From positions 1 through 64,000 of the forward strand of contig NZ_JANSUY010000004.1 of NCBI RefSeq assembly GCF_024741135.1: 64,000 bases of DNA, read 5' to 3'. Below the pieces are notes generated by a model that was given only the letters and a program-made list of their open reading frames with translations, was not told the DNA's origin and did no database searches. The position numbers were made by a program, and so were the translations under genes. The stretch is from Aquiflexum gelatinilyticum (GTDB taxonomy: Bacteria > Bacteroidota > Bacteroidia > Cytophagales > Cyclobacteriaceae). This document shows, piece after piece, positions 41,579-50,380 of this stretch; position 1 is the stretch's first letter, and every line of letters starts with the position of its first letter.

Positions 41579-42115
41579 ATGACAGAAGAGGAAAAGCACT
41601 TGATTTTGGGATGCAAGTCCAACCAGAGAAATGCACAAGCAGCGTTTTATAGGAAATATTATGGCTTTGCCATGAGTATTTGTCTGAGGTATTCCCACTC
41701 CAGGGCCGAAGCCGAAGAAATGATCAATGATGGCTTTTTAAAGGTATTTACCAACATAGAGGCCTACAATCCTGAACTGGAAATCAAAGCATGGATGAAC
41801 AGGATTTTTGTCAATACGGCCATAGATCATTTCAGAAAGAATAAAAAACATTACTTCCAGGATGATATCGATCAGGCATACGAGGTGTCAAGCGGATCTG
41901 AAGATGCATTGGAAGCGCTTTCGGCAGAGGAAATTATGGAGCTGGTTCAAGGTCTTTCACCTTCTTATAAAATCACCTTCAACCTCTATGTCATGGAAGG
42001 ATTCAAACATCATGAAATAGCCGAGATACTTGGGATTTCTGAAGGGACATCTAAATCCAACCTGTCTATCGCAAGGGCAAAATTAAAGCGGGCAATTTTG
42101 GAAAAATCCAATTAA
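41579..42115 (+). CDS. ECF-type RNA polymerase sigma factor
   Basis: Redirects RNA polymerase to a small set of promoters. Region 2 (about residues 18-88) covers FYRKYYGFAMSICLRYSHS and AEEMINDGFLKVF. Region 4 (about 120-175) has the helix-turn-helix HHEIAEILGISEGTSKSNLS. No region 1 or 3 is present. Length is 178. Its partner anti-sigma FecR starts 6 bases after its stop, so the two are surely coupled. Confidence 0.93.
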   Translation: MTEEEKHLILGCKSNQRNAQAAFYRKYYGFAMSICLRYSHSRAEAEEMINDGFLKVFTNIEAYNPELEIKAWMNRIFVNTAIDHFRKNKKHYFQDDIDQAYEVSSGSEDALEALSAEEIMELVQGLSPSYKITFNLYVMEGFKHHEIAEILGISEGTSKSNLSIARAKLKRAILEKSN

Positions 42116-42121
42116 AGAAAA

Positions 42122-42985
42122 ATGGAAAAGTTTGATAAAATAATTAAAGACAAGTTACAATCTTATCCTACTGAGGAAAAGCCAAATGATAATGCCGTAT
42201 CAAACATGATGGATATGCTTGATCAGGCGCTTCCTTTGGATTCCAAAACCCGAATCCTAAATCCCCTAGCTGACAACAAAAAACCAATTCACATTGTCTA
42301 TAAAATCGCAGCCTCATTGACCTTAATTGTCATTTCCCTTTATGCCCTGATCGCATTCAATGAGGTAACTGTCGAGGTGGGCAAAATGGCATTTGAAAAA
42401 GTGGAATTGCCTGACCGATCTATCGTCCATATGAATGCTGACTCCAGAATCGCTTACAATAAATTTTTATGGAATTTCAGCAGAAAAGTAACCTTTGAGG
42501 GAGAAGGATTCTTTGAAATCCAAAAAGGTGAAAAATTCGAAATCTATTCCACTTTAGGAACTACTCAAATCCTGGGCACGAGCTTTAATATTTATTCCCG
42601 TCCGGGAAAATATGAAGTGGAATGCCTTAGCGGCAAAGTAGCTGTCACTTCCAATGCCACCCAGAAAAAAGTGGAACTCTTACCGGGTGACGGGGTGGTT
42701 TTAAACCAATCTGATCTGCAGTCTTATTCCCTTTCCACTCCAACAAGCCCCACATGGCTCAAAGGTGAATTTTATTTTGAAGAGGAGAATGTTGAAGATG
42801 TCATCTCAGAATTAGAAAGACAATTTGACCTTGAAATCTCGTTTCCCGAGGAATTAAAAAATCAAAAGTATACAGGCTACTTCGACAATAAGGACCTGGA
42901 CAAAGCACTCAAATTGGTTTGTGAACCTTTGGGTTTACAGTACGTCCGCAACGGCAATTCATTGGAATTTACATTTACCAAATAA
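42122..42985 (+). CDS. FecR-family anti-sigma factor
   Basis: Inner-membrane relay that holds the sigma factor until the receptor signals. A cytoplasmic N-terminal region (1-57) precedes one membrane segment (about 59-79). The periplasmic FecR domain follows (LPDRSIVHMNADSRIAYN to LLPGDGVVLN, about 95-205). A C-terminal domain of the DUF4974 type closes the protein (WLKGEFYFEEENVEDVISEL onward). Length is 287. It lies between the sigma factor and the TonB receptor. Confidence 0.92.
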   Translation: MEKFDKIIKDKLQSYPTEEKPNDNAVSNMMDMLDQALPLDSKTRILNPLADNKKPIHIVYKIAASLTLIVISLYALIAFNEVTVEVGKMAFEKVELPDRSIVHMNADSRIAYNKFLWNFSRKVTFEGEGFFEIQKGEKFEIYSTLGTTQILGTSFNIYSRPGKYEVECLSGKVAVTSNATQKKVELLPGDGVVLNQSDLQSYSLSTPTSPTWLKGEFYFEEENVEDVISELERQFDLEISFPEELKNQKYTGYFDNKDLDKALKLVCEPLGLQYVRNGNSLEFTFTK

Positions 42986-43089
42986 ACCTCCAAATCAATA
43001 TATCATCTAAATCCAAAACACTGATATCCGCTTCCCCTTAGGGCTTGTTGTCTCTACAACAAAATGAGTTTCAATCATCGAAAACCCGC

Positions 43090-45771
43090 ATGCTGAGAAC
43101 CCTCTTTCCTGTCCTTTTTTTTATTCTAATTACCAATGTTACATTGGCAAATCGGGCAACTGTGGTCAATGAGGAATTCAGAAATGTTCCTCTCAAAGAC
43201 GTCATTCAGGTTTTGAAAAGAAACTACCGACTCAAGGTCGCTTTCAGTGACAAAAATGTCCGGGATGTTTTGGTCAATGTAAACATCCAGAATCTTTCTA
43301 TTGAGGAAGCTTTTGTGAAGATTTTGGAAAATACAAACCTTGGCTTTGAACTGATAGATGAGAATACCATCATCATCAAAAAGCTAAAACAACAGCAAAA
43401 TGAACCGCTTGCACTCTCTGAATTTTCAGGAGTCATAAGTGATGCCATGACAGGTGAAAACTTACCTCACGCGGTGGTTTGGAATGAGGAAAACCAAACT
43501 AACTTTCTTTCAAATGAGGAAGGTTATTTTTTTATTTCAGATACCAGAAAAATCAACAAGATCCGTGTTTCCTATCTTGGATATCAGGATACTGTTCTCG
43601 TACTCAGCGAACAAAACCAACATAAAAGATTACAGATTGGGCTAAAAGCCAAGGTGACAGAGCTGGCGGAATACATCCTTGCAGATCAGGAAATTGACCA
43701 TTTCAGCACCGGAGGTCAGGCGGGCAAAATCACTTACAACCCCATCAATGCGAGACAGACTCCCTCCGTGGGAGAGGTGGATGTATTGAGATCTCTTCAG
43801 TTATTGCCCGGGGTGAATGCGACCAATGAAATTTCTTCCGGACTCAATATAAATGGCGGGACCAACAACCAAAATCTGTTTTTATTCGATGGATTCACCG
43901 TCTATCACGTCGACCATTTTTTTGGGTATTTCAGCGCTTTTAATCCTTATGCGATCAAGTCTTTGAGACTTTACAAAGGCGGTTTTGAAGCCAAATATGG
44001 TGGCAGGGCGTCAAGTGTGGTCGATATTTCGGGAAAGGATGGCAACCGAAATGAGACAAAAGGCTCCTTGGGATTTAATTTGCTCAGCGTCAATACGTCC
44101 CTGGAAGTCCCCTTGTCTGACAAAGGCGCCACTTTATTCTTTTCGGGTAGAAGGTCTTACACTGATGTGTGGTCTTCTTCGCTGTTTGAGGATATTTTTT
44201 CCATTTTCGAGAGCAGCATAACTGAAGGCCCGCGGGGTCCTTTATTCCCGCGGACGATCCAATCCGAGGTAAAACCTGATTTTTACTATTCAGATATCAA
44301 CTTCAAAATATCTTCCAAAGTAGGCGCCAAAAATCAAATTTCATTTAGCTTTTATGACAGCAATGATCTGCTGAACTATACGGAAAATTCACAGGTAAAT
44401 TTTAGAGACACCCTTTCAGTGTCAACAAAAAAGCTGGGGGTAATAAACTGGGGAAACGTGGGAACCTCCCTGAATTTTTCCAGACAATGGAACAGCAGCA
44501 ATCATACAAGCGCTCTTATTTCTTATTCATTTTATGAAAGCACTTTTCAGGAAATCGCAACTTCTGACGTCAAATCATCTAGTCAGGGTATTTTCCAGAC
44601 GGTAGAATCACAGAATCAGCTCAATAATATCGAGGATTTTACCATCAAACTCGATCATGAATGGACCCTTGGAAATTCGAGCACCATCGAAACAGGAATA
44701 TCAGGTTCTCTGTATAACAATCAGCTGGAATATGTGGCAAATGATTCCTTGTTGGTAGACAAATCCGAGCTAAACGAATACCTTTTGGCACATTATTTAC
44801 AAGGGACTTTTGTCTTGAGCCCTAGCTTCTCCATCTCTCCGGGACTTCGCAGCAGCTATTTTTCTTCCACGGGGAAAATTTATTTTGAGCCCCGATTTTC
44901 ATTTATCCATAAGCTTAATGAGTCCCTTCAATTAAAGGGAGCGACAGGAATTTATAACCAGTTTATCAACCAATCCAATACCAAGAATGTCCTGGAGGGA
45001 AGCCGTGATTTCTGGATTTTGGCCAATGGCAAGAATGTTCCGGTTCAGCTAGCTTGGCATGGCTTGTTGGGGATTGAATATGCGGTAAACAAAAACCTTT
45101 TCACTTTAAGTTTATTCCAAAAGAACTTCAATGGATTGATGGAATACGCGTTTAGAAACGGGAGCCTGATTACCCAATTTGAAGACCAAAACAGGATTTT
45201 CACCTCAGGAGACGGGGTAGCCAAAGGTGTGGAAATGATGGTAAAAAGAGATTTGGGAAATTTTTCAAGTTGGGTGACCTATACACTGTCTCAGGTAAAA
45301 TATACCTTTCCAAGGATAAATCAGGGTAGGGCCTTTTTTGCAGACCACGATCAGCGTCACGAGATCAATTGGTTTGGGGTATATGCTTTCAAGAATTTTG
45401 AGTTTTCGGCTACTTGGATTTATGGTTCAGGAAAGCCGTTTTCCTCCTTTGAGGAGGTTGTCACCAGGCCATCAAATTCCCAAAATGGTCCTCAGATAAT
45501 TCAGATACAGATTCCTGAACGGAATGGCGAAAGATTGCCGGCATACCATAGGTTGGATGTAAGTGCGAGGTATTTTCTAGATCTTGGCAAGTCCAGGGCC
45601 AATGTTTCATTGGGTATTTTTAACCTCTACAACAGAGAAAACATTCTCGACACCAAAGTTTCAGTGGTCGCTCCCCGTGACAGGAGGAACAACAGGGACC
45701 AAATTCTTGCGACAACTTATGTGCCGCTGATGGGAATTACGCCAAATGTTTCTTTTGAGATCAATTTCTAG
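43090..45771 (+). CDS. TonB-dependent outer-membrane receptor with STN signalling domain
   Basis: Imports a ligand and signals to FecR. I chose the ATG at 43090, because the upstream TTG at 43045 would put 15 polar residues before the signal peptide MLRTLFPVLFFILITNVTLA. Next come the STN domain (FRNVPLKDVIQVLKRNYRLK, about residues 28-95), a CarboxypepD-regulatory-like domain (about 110-185), the plug (GEVDVLRSLQLLPGV and GFEAKYGGRASS) and a 22-strand-type barrel ending in NVSFEINF with terminal Phe. Length is 893. No SusD partner follows. The ligand is unknown. Confidence 0.92.
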   Translation: MLRTLFPVLFFILITNVTLANRATVVNEEFRNVPLKDVIQVLKRNYRLKVAFSDKNVRDVLVNVNIQNLSIEEAFVKILENTNLGFELIDENTIIIKKLKQQQNEPLALSEFSGVISDAMTGENLPHAVVWNEENQTNFLSNEEGYFFISDTRKINKIRVSYLGYQDTVLVLSEQNQHKRLQIGLKAKVTELAEYILADQEIDHFSTGGQAGKITYNPINARQTPSVGEVDVLRSLQLLPGVNATNEISSGLNINGGTNNQNLFLFDGFTVYHVDHFFGYFSAFNPYAIKSLRLYKGGFEAKYGGRASSVVDISGKDGNRNETKGSLGFNLLSVNTSLEVPLSDKGATLFFSGRRSYTDVWSSSLFEDIFSIFESSITEGPRGPLFPRTIQSEVKPDFYYSDINFKISSKVGAKNQISFSFYDSNDLLNYTENSQVNFRDTLSVSTKKLGVINWGNVGTSLNFSRQWNSSNHTSALISYSFYESTFQEIATSDVKSSSQGIFQTVESQNQLNNIEDFTIKLDHEWTLGNSSTIETGISGSLYNNQLEYVANDSLLVDKSELNEYLLAHYLQGTFVLSPSFSISPGLRSSYFSSTGKIYFEPRFSFIHKLNESLQLKGATGIYNQFINQSNTKNVLEGSRDFWILANGKNVPVQLAWHGLLGIEYAVNKNLFTLSLFQKNFNGLMEYAFRNGSLITQFEDQNRIFTSGDGVAKGVEMMVKRDLGNFSSWVTYTLSQVKYTFPRINQGRAFFADHDQRHEINWFGVYAFKNFEFSATWIYGSGKPFSSFEEVVTRPSNSQNGPQIIQIQIPERNGERLPAYHRLDVSARYFLDLGKSRANVSLGIFNLYNRENILDTKVSVVAPRDRRNNRDQILATTYVPLMGITPNVSFEINF

Positions 45772-46196
45772 AGAAACCAATTTTTTCTATACCGGGGCAC
45801 TTTGTGATGAAAACTGGGTCAAGTGATTTTTAGCGTCAAAAAGTCAAGTATGTCAATTCTCTAATAATCCTTTTCTTAGGTATTTTCTTTACGTTTCTTC
45901 CTCGTGTCACTTTTTGTCTTATCACATAAATTAACCAAAAAAGACAGTACTCTTTATTGTGACGGGAAAAGGAAATGATCTTGGCTATGTTACAATATAG
46001 TATACTCAGGTATACAAAAAATACTAGCGCCTCGTATCGGAAATTTAAAAAAGTGGGTTCATTTTTTATGTCTGGGGTAGGGAAATCCTGATATACTGGG
46101 CTTTAAGCCATGTTCCCACGCCATTCTCCGCCAAGAACATAACATAGGTATGTTATTTGATTATTTTATGGCATTATCAACCTAAATTGTTTAATC
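45772..46196 (+). other. Intergenic stretch with two palindromic motifs
   Basis: No gene is seen in these 425 bases. They contain two copies of the palindrome GTATAC spaced by TCAG (46000-46015) and a perfect 8-bp inverted repeat ATAACATA-GG-TATGTTAT (46139-46156), 40 bases before the small lipoprotein gene. The second could be an operator. The first 60 bases after the receptor gene show no clear terminator. Confidence 0.5.
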
Positions 46197-46364
46197 ATGA
46201 AAAATTATACATTACGTTCAATCGGCTTTCTTATCCTTTCCCTATTCGTATTCACCGGCTGTAGTGTCATAGGCGATATCTTTGAAATGGGAATCTGGGT
46301 AGGAATAATTCTGGTAATTTTGGTAGTGGTGCTTGTCATTTGGATTATAAAAAAGTTATTGTAA
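46197..46364 (+). CDS. Small lipoprotein with one membrane segment
   Basis: A 55-residue protein missed by length cut-offs. It reads MKNYTLRSIGFLILSLFVFTGC, a type II signal peptide with lipobox FTGC, then SVIGDIFEMGIW, a strongly hydrophobic segment of about 20 residues and a basic IIKKLL end. Similar short proteins are widespread in Bacteroidota, and some carry a phosphatidate cytidylyltransferase name that cannot be right for this size. Its function is unknown. It lies alone between sparse intergenic regions. Confidence 0.75.
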   Translation: MKNYTLRSIGFLILSLFVFTGCSVIGDIFEMGIWVGIILVILVVVLVIWIIKKLL

Positions 46365-46783
46365 CCAAGAACTATCATCAGGAGCAATATTCTAATATTC
46401 CATTTTTTGAGCTGATCAATTGCATTTTATTTACGGCAGACTTTGTTTTTACGGTATAATTGTGTCGGCACGTTAGGAGCAATTCGTGATTGGATTTTTA
46501 CAAAATCCGTTAATTCTGGGAATTTGAATTAAAAATACCACTAAATAAAAAGGTGAATATACATCCCGACAAGTATTGGGGATACACCTAGCTGATGATT
46601 TCGAACCCTTTTCTTTGCGTCATTGCGTCTTTGCGAGACATAATTTTCCGACTTTACGAGAAACATGCGACTTTGTCGTCTTTGTACCTTCGTGGGAAAT
46701 ACCTCCTTTGATTTTAAACATTCCTGAAACTTATTGACTTTCTAGATTGTATTTACCTCAAATCCACAGAAAGCACCCTTTTC
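46365..46783 (+). repeat. Intergenic region with degenerate short repeats
   Basis: No gene is seen in these 419 bases. A stretch at about 46610-46700 repeats degenerate CTTTGCG/ATTGCG/TTTACGAG units. A 7-bp hairpin GGATTTT-TAC-AAAATCC lies at 46493-46509. A partial inverted repeat (CCCGACAAGTATTGGGG) lies at about 46567. These look like decayed dispersed intergenic elements. I find no matching promoter element for the FMN reductase gene. Confidence 0.4.
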
Positions 46784-47308
46784 ATGATCAAAATCATCGT
46801 CGGTACCAACCGCAGAAATTCCGTCTCAGAAAAAATAGCATTGATATATCAGGATCTTTTGGCCAAAATGGATACGCCATCGGAGATTTTATTACTGGAA
46901 GAATTACCGCATGATTTTATTTTTTCGGCCCTTTACAACAACAACGGCAAAAATGAGGGCTACAATAGCTTTCACCAAAAAGTCAAAGAAGGGACGAAGT
47001 TTGTCTTCGTCGTACCGGAATACAACGGCTCTTTCCCTGGGATCTTGAAAGGATTTATAGACGGGATGACTTATCCCAATTCTTTCCGTAATAAAAAATG
47101 TGCCTTGGTCGGCATTTCATCTGGAATTGGCGGGGGTGGCATCGCTTTGAGCCACCTCACCGACATCTTCCATTACGTGGGTATGCATGTACTTGCCCTC
47201 AAGCCCAAACTAGCCAAGATCGAGGACAATATGTCAGATAACCTGCTCACCAACAGGCTGTACATGGAATTACTCCATACCCAGGCAGAAATGTTGATTA
47301 ACTTTTAG
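46784..47308 (+). CDS. NAD(P)H-dependent FMN reductase family protein
   Basis: Flavodoxin-like oxidoreductase that would transfer electrons from NAD(P)H to FMN or a quinone or dye acceptor. Phosphate-binding loop GTNRRNSVSEKIA (residues 7-19) and VVPEYNGSFPGILKGFIDG (about 75-93), which binds the isoalloxazine ring, are present. Length is 174. It stands alone and its stop lies 2 bases from the ftsZ stop of the opposite strand. Substrate is not predictable. Confidence 0.88.
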   Translation: MIKIIVGTNRRNSVSEKIALIYQDLLAKMDTPSEILLLEELPHDFIFSALYNNNGKNEGYNSFHQKVKEGTKFVFVVPEYNGSFPGILKGFIDGMTYPNSFRNKKCALVGISSGIGGGGIALSHLTDIFHYVGMHVLALKPKLAKIEDNMSDNLLTNRLYMELLHTQAEMLINF

Positions 47309-47310
47309 AG

Positions 47311-48948
47311 TTAATCGACATTGTCATGCAAAAACCTGTTGTTCTTCAGAAATTCATTTTCGTCAGTCAGGTTATACCTTGAGATGCTTCTTTCAGAACT
47401 GTGCTGTACCTCAGCCAATTTTACTTCTTTTCTGAGGTAAGCAGGAGTTTCCAATTTATCTTTGAATTCCTCAGGATGCTGGTTATAAGTCTTGATGCTT
47501 TTCAGCTTTTCAAAACGCTCATGCGCCCTTTGGATCGCTTTCAGCTTCAATTGCTCATAGTAATCATTGCTATGTGCAGGCTTTGCCTCCTCTTTTTCAA
47601 CAGCTTTCGGAGCTTCTTCTTTGATTTCTTCCTCCGTATCCAAGGTGAAAACTACTTTTTTCACTTCAGGTTTTGCAGGAACAAACTCGAACTGAGGTTC
47701 CATTTCTTCCTCTTTGTCTTCAATTACCGGAGCAGGTGCTTCTACCTTTGGTTTGATATCTTCAGGCTTGCTTTCATTAGCTGGGGTAAACAAAGGCTTG
47801 TTGAAAGTAAAAGTGAAAGTCTGACCGGGTGCTGGAGTCGCATCTTCTTCCACTTTGGAAGTCTTGCCGGATTCGAGGTCTATTACTTTTTTGCTGTTGT
47901 CCTCTTCAATTACAGCAGGAACAACCACTTCTTCCTTCTTACCTGAAGGTGAAGCTGTGGTCAACTTGTCCATTTCAAAACCTGTGGCAATGACTGTAAC
48001 TCGGATACCTTTGCTCAGTTCAGAGTCGATACCCTGACCGAAAATCACCTCAGCATCGTCCCCGGCTCTTTCTTGGATGTATTCGGTGATTTCGCTCAAC
48101 TCGTCCATGGAGAGTTCATCGTCCTCGCCGGACATAATAGAAAGCAATATTTTCTGAGCGCCTTTGATGTCAACATTGTTCAACAACGGTGAAGCTATGG
48201 CTTTTTCGGCAGCGCGGATGGCACGTCCTTCACCTTCTTCGGTAGCGGAACCCATCACGGCAGCGCCGGCATTTTTCATGACTGTTTTCACATCTTCGAA
48301 ATCCACGTTGACATCCTGATGGATGGTGATGATTTCGGCGATAGACTTGGCGGCAGTTGTCAATACGTTATCAGCTTTGGCAAAGGCCGAACGAATAGCA
48401 AGGTTGCCATAGATTTCTCTCAATTTGTCATTGAGGATGACCAAAACGGTATCACAGCTTTCTTTCAGCGCTTCGATTCCTTGCTGCGCGGCGATCATTT
48501 TCTTTCTTCCTTCAAAAACAAAAGGAGCGGTAACGATACCTACGGTAAGGATGTCCATGTCCTTGGCGATTTTGGCTATCACCGGTGCTGCACCTGTACC
48601 TGTACCTCCACCCATGCCGGCCGTGATAAATACCATCTTGGTATTGTCTGAAAGCAATTCTCTAATGTCTTCTTTGCTTTCCAATGCAGCGCTTTTCCCT
48701 TTTTCAGGATTGGCACCTGCCCCTAGTCCTTCGGTCAGGTTGGCACCCAACTGAAGTCTCAATGGAACCGGACTGCTTTTCAAAGCCTGGGCGTCGGTAT
48801 TGACCACGACGAACTCCACGTCCTTGATTCCTTGGTTGTACATATGGTTCACAGCATTGGAACCACCTCCTCCAACACCAATCACCTTGATGATTGATTT
48901 ATGGTTTTTTGGAAGATCAAATTTGTAATCTTTCATGTTATCTGACAT
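47311..48948 (-). CDS. ftsZ: Cell division GTPase FtsZ
   Basis: Tubulin-like protein that polymerises into the division ring. The N-terminal GTPase domain has GGGTGTG (residues 113-119), and the T7 loop NVDFED carries the catalytic Asp216. After about residue 335 comes a linker of about 180 residues rich in Glu, Lys and Pro, then a conserved tail ending NRFLHDNVD. The total is 545 residues against 383 in E. coli, and long linkers are usual in Bacteroidota. It lies 98 bases after ftsA behind a hairpin. Confidence 0.98.
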   Translation of the reverse strand: MSDNMKDYKFDLPKNHKSIIKVIGVGGGGSNAVNHMYNQGIKDVEFVVVNTDAQALKSSPVPLRLQLGANLTEGLGAGANPEKGKSAALESKEDIRELLSDNTKMVFITAGMGGGTGTGAAPVIAKIAKDMDILTVGIVTAPFVFEGRKKMIAAQQGIEALKESCDTVLVILNDKLREIYGNLAIRSAFAKADNVLTTAAKSIAEIITIHQDVNVDFEDVKTVMKNAGAAVMGSATEEGEGRAIRAAEKAIASPLLNNVDIKGAQKILLSIMSGEDDELSMDELSEITEYIQERAGDDAEVIFGQGIDSELSKGIRVTVIATGFEMDKLTTASPSGKKEEVVVPAVIEEDNSKKVIDLESGKTSKVEEDATPAPGQTFTFTFNKPLFTPANESKPEDIKPKVEAPAPVIEDKEEEMEPQFEFVPAKPEVKKVVFTLDTEEEIKEEAPKAVEKEEAKPAHSNDYYEQLKLKAIQRAHERFEKLKSIKTYNQHPEEFKDKLETPAYLRKEVKLAEVQHSSERSISRYNLTDENEFLKNNRFLHDNVD

Positions 48949-49000
48949 TTTTTATCTATTGGTGAAAATATTTTTCTTTTTAGTATGGTTTTTGTAAGAA

Positions 49001-49033
49001 AGGGAAGCAGAAGACAAAGTCTTCTACCTCCCT
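49001..49033 (-). other. Hairpin between ftsA and ftsZ
   Basis: Two 15-base arms (49001-49015 and 49019-49033) pair with two G-U pairs around a 3-base loop. The minus-strand 3' side reads TTTCTTA, so the T-run is weak. It lies 14 bases past the ftsA stop and may partly end or process the dcw transcript before ftsZ. Confidence 0.6.
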
Positions 49034-49046
49034 AGTATGATAAGCC

Positions 49047-50369
49047 CTAGTAATTATTGTCATCATGAATATCATTGGTGATGATATCCTTCAATTTCTT
49101 ACCTATACTGGAGAAAATGTTCGGGCCAAACTCAGTTTTAACGGGTTTGGCCTGTATTTTTTGGGAGTTGGCATTACCGCTTTCTTTTCTAAGTCTATAT
49201 AAATTTTCTCTTTCGTCGAGTGATTTGAACCCCGCCAATACCAATCCTACAGAGGTAGCATACATCGGACTTTTCACTTCTTCGATTTTGGATTTGCCCA
49301 AATGCTCATTTGGATAGCCGATCCTGGTATCAAGCCCGGTCATATATTCAAAAAGTTGAGAAACTCCCTGAAGCTGTGAACCGCCTCCCGTGAGGACTAT
49401 TCCACCGGTGAGTTTTTTGTAATGGCCGCTTGCTACCAATTCATTTTGTACGTACTCAATGATTTCTTCCATCCTTGCCTGAATGATGGCTGCGAGGTTT
49501 TTGATAGAAATCTCCTTAGGCTGTCTGTTGCGAAGTCCGGGAATAGACACGATTTCATTAGGATTGGCTTCTTCGGCGATTGCTTTTCCAAATTTGGTTT
49601 TGAGCAATTCAGCCTGGTGGTGAAGGACCATGCAACCTTCCTTGATATCGGCAGTGATGATATTTCCTCCCAACGGAATGACCGCAGTATGACGGATGAT
49701 ATTGTCGTAGAAAATTGCAATGTCTGTTGTACCGCCACCTATATCTACCAAGCAAACCCCGGCTTCTTTGTCCTGCTCGCTAAGTACAGACAAAGAACTC
49801 GCCAATGGCTCAAGGATCAGGTCCTGAGAAATCAGATTGGCACGCTTCACGCAACGGTTGATGTTATTGATGGCTGTTGTTTGGGCAGTGATGATATGGA
49901 AATCAGCCTCAAGTCTTGAACCGGACATCCCAACAGGATCTTTGATCCCATCCTCATAATCCACAATGTAGTCCTGTGGCATGACGTGGATGATGGTATT
50001 TCCCGGAGGCACGACGATGTTTTCCATGTCGTTGGAAAGTCTCCTGACATCATCCACGGTGATTTCATCCTGATTGGGCTGACGGATAATGACGCCATGG
50101 TGGATTGTGCTGCGGATATGCTGACCTGCAATCCCGACGATCACTTCCCCGATATCCACATCCGCCATATCAGACGCATCCTGCATAGCCTTTTGGATGG
50201 CGTTCACAGTCTTGTCAATGTTGGTGACAATCCCACGAATGACCCCATCAGAAACGGCTTTGCCCATGCCCAATACTTCAAGCTTCCCAAACTCGTTTTT
50301 GCGACCGATGATCGCGCAGATTTTGGTAGTTCCGATGTCAAGTCCTACAATCAATTTGTTATTTTCCAT
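49047..50369 (-). CDS. ftsA: Cell division protein FtsA
   Basis: Actin-like protein that tethers FtsZ to the membrane. Phosphate 1 motif GLDIGTTKICAIIG (residues 9-22), phosphate 2 LVDIGGGTTDIAIF and GIVLTGGGSQLQG are present. The C-terminal end is an amphipathic stretch PNIFSSIGKKLKDIIT that fits a membrane-targeting helix. Length is 440. It lies 11 bases after ftsQ. Confidence 0.97.
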   Translation of the reverse strand: MENNKLIVGLDIGTTKICAIIGRKNEFGKLEVLGMGKAVSDGVIRGIVTNIDKTVNAIQKAMQDASDMADVDIGEVIVGIAGQHIRSTIHHGVIIRQPNQDEITVDDVRRLSNDMENIVVPPGNTIIHVMPQDYIVDYEDGIKDPVGMSGSRLEADFHIITAQTTAINNINRCVKRANLISQDLILEPLASSLSVLSEQDKEAGVCLVDIGGGTTDIAIFYDNIIRHTAVIPLGGNIITADIKEGCMVLHHQAELLKTKFGKAIAEEANPNEIVSIPGLRNRQPKEISIKNLAAIIQARMEEIIEYVQNELVASGHYKKLTGGIVLTGGGSQLQGVSQLFEYMTGLDTRIGYPNEHLGKSKIEEVKSPMYATSVGLVLAGFKSLDERENLYRLRKESGNANSQKIQAKPVKTEFGPNIFSSIGKKLKDIITNDIHDDNNY

Positions 50370-50380
50370 AGCGATTTCAA

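Noticed and set aside
43045-43089. TTG start for the TonB receptor adding 15 residues
   Set aside because: The extra residues would sit in front of a clear signal peptide that begins at the ATG at 43090.
46205-46387. Minus-strand reading frame of 60 codons over the small lipoprotein gene
   Set aside because: The plus-strand frame has a good signal peptide and lipobox. The minus-strand frame shows no signal or motif.
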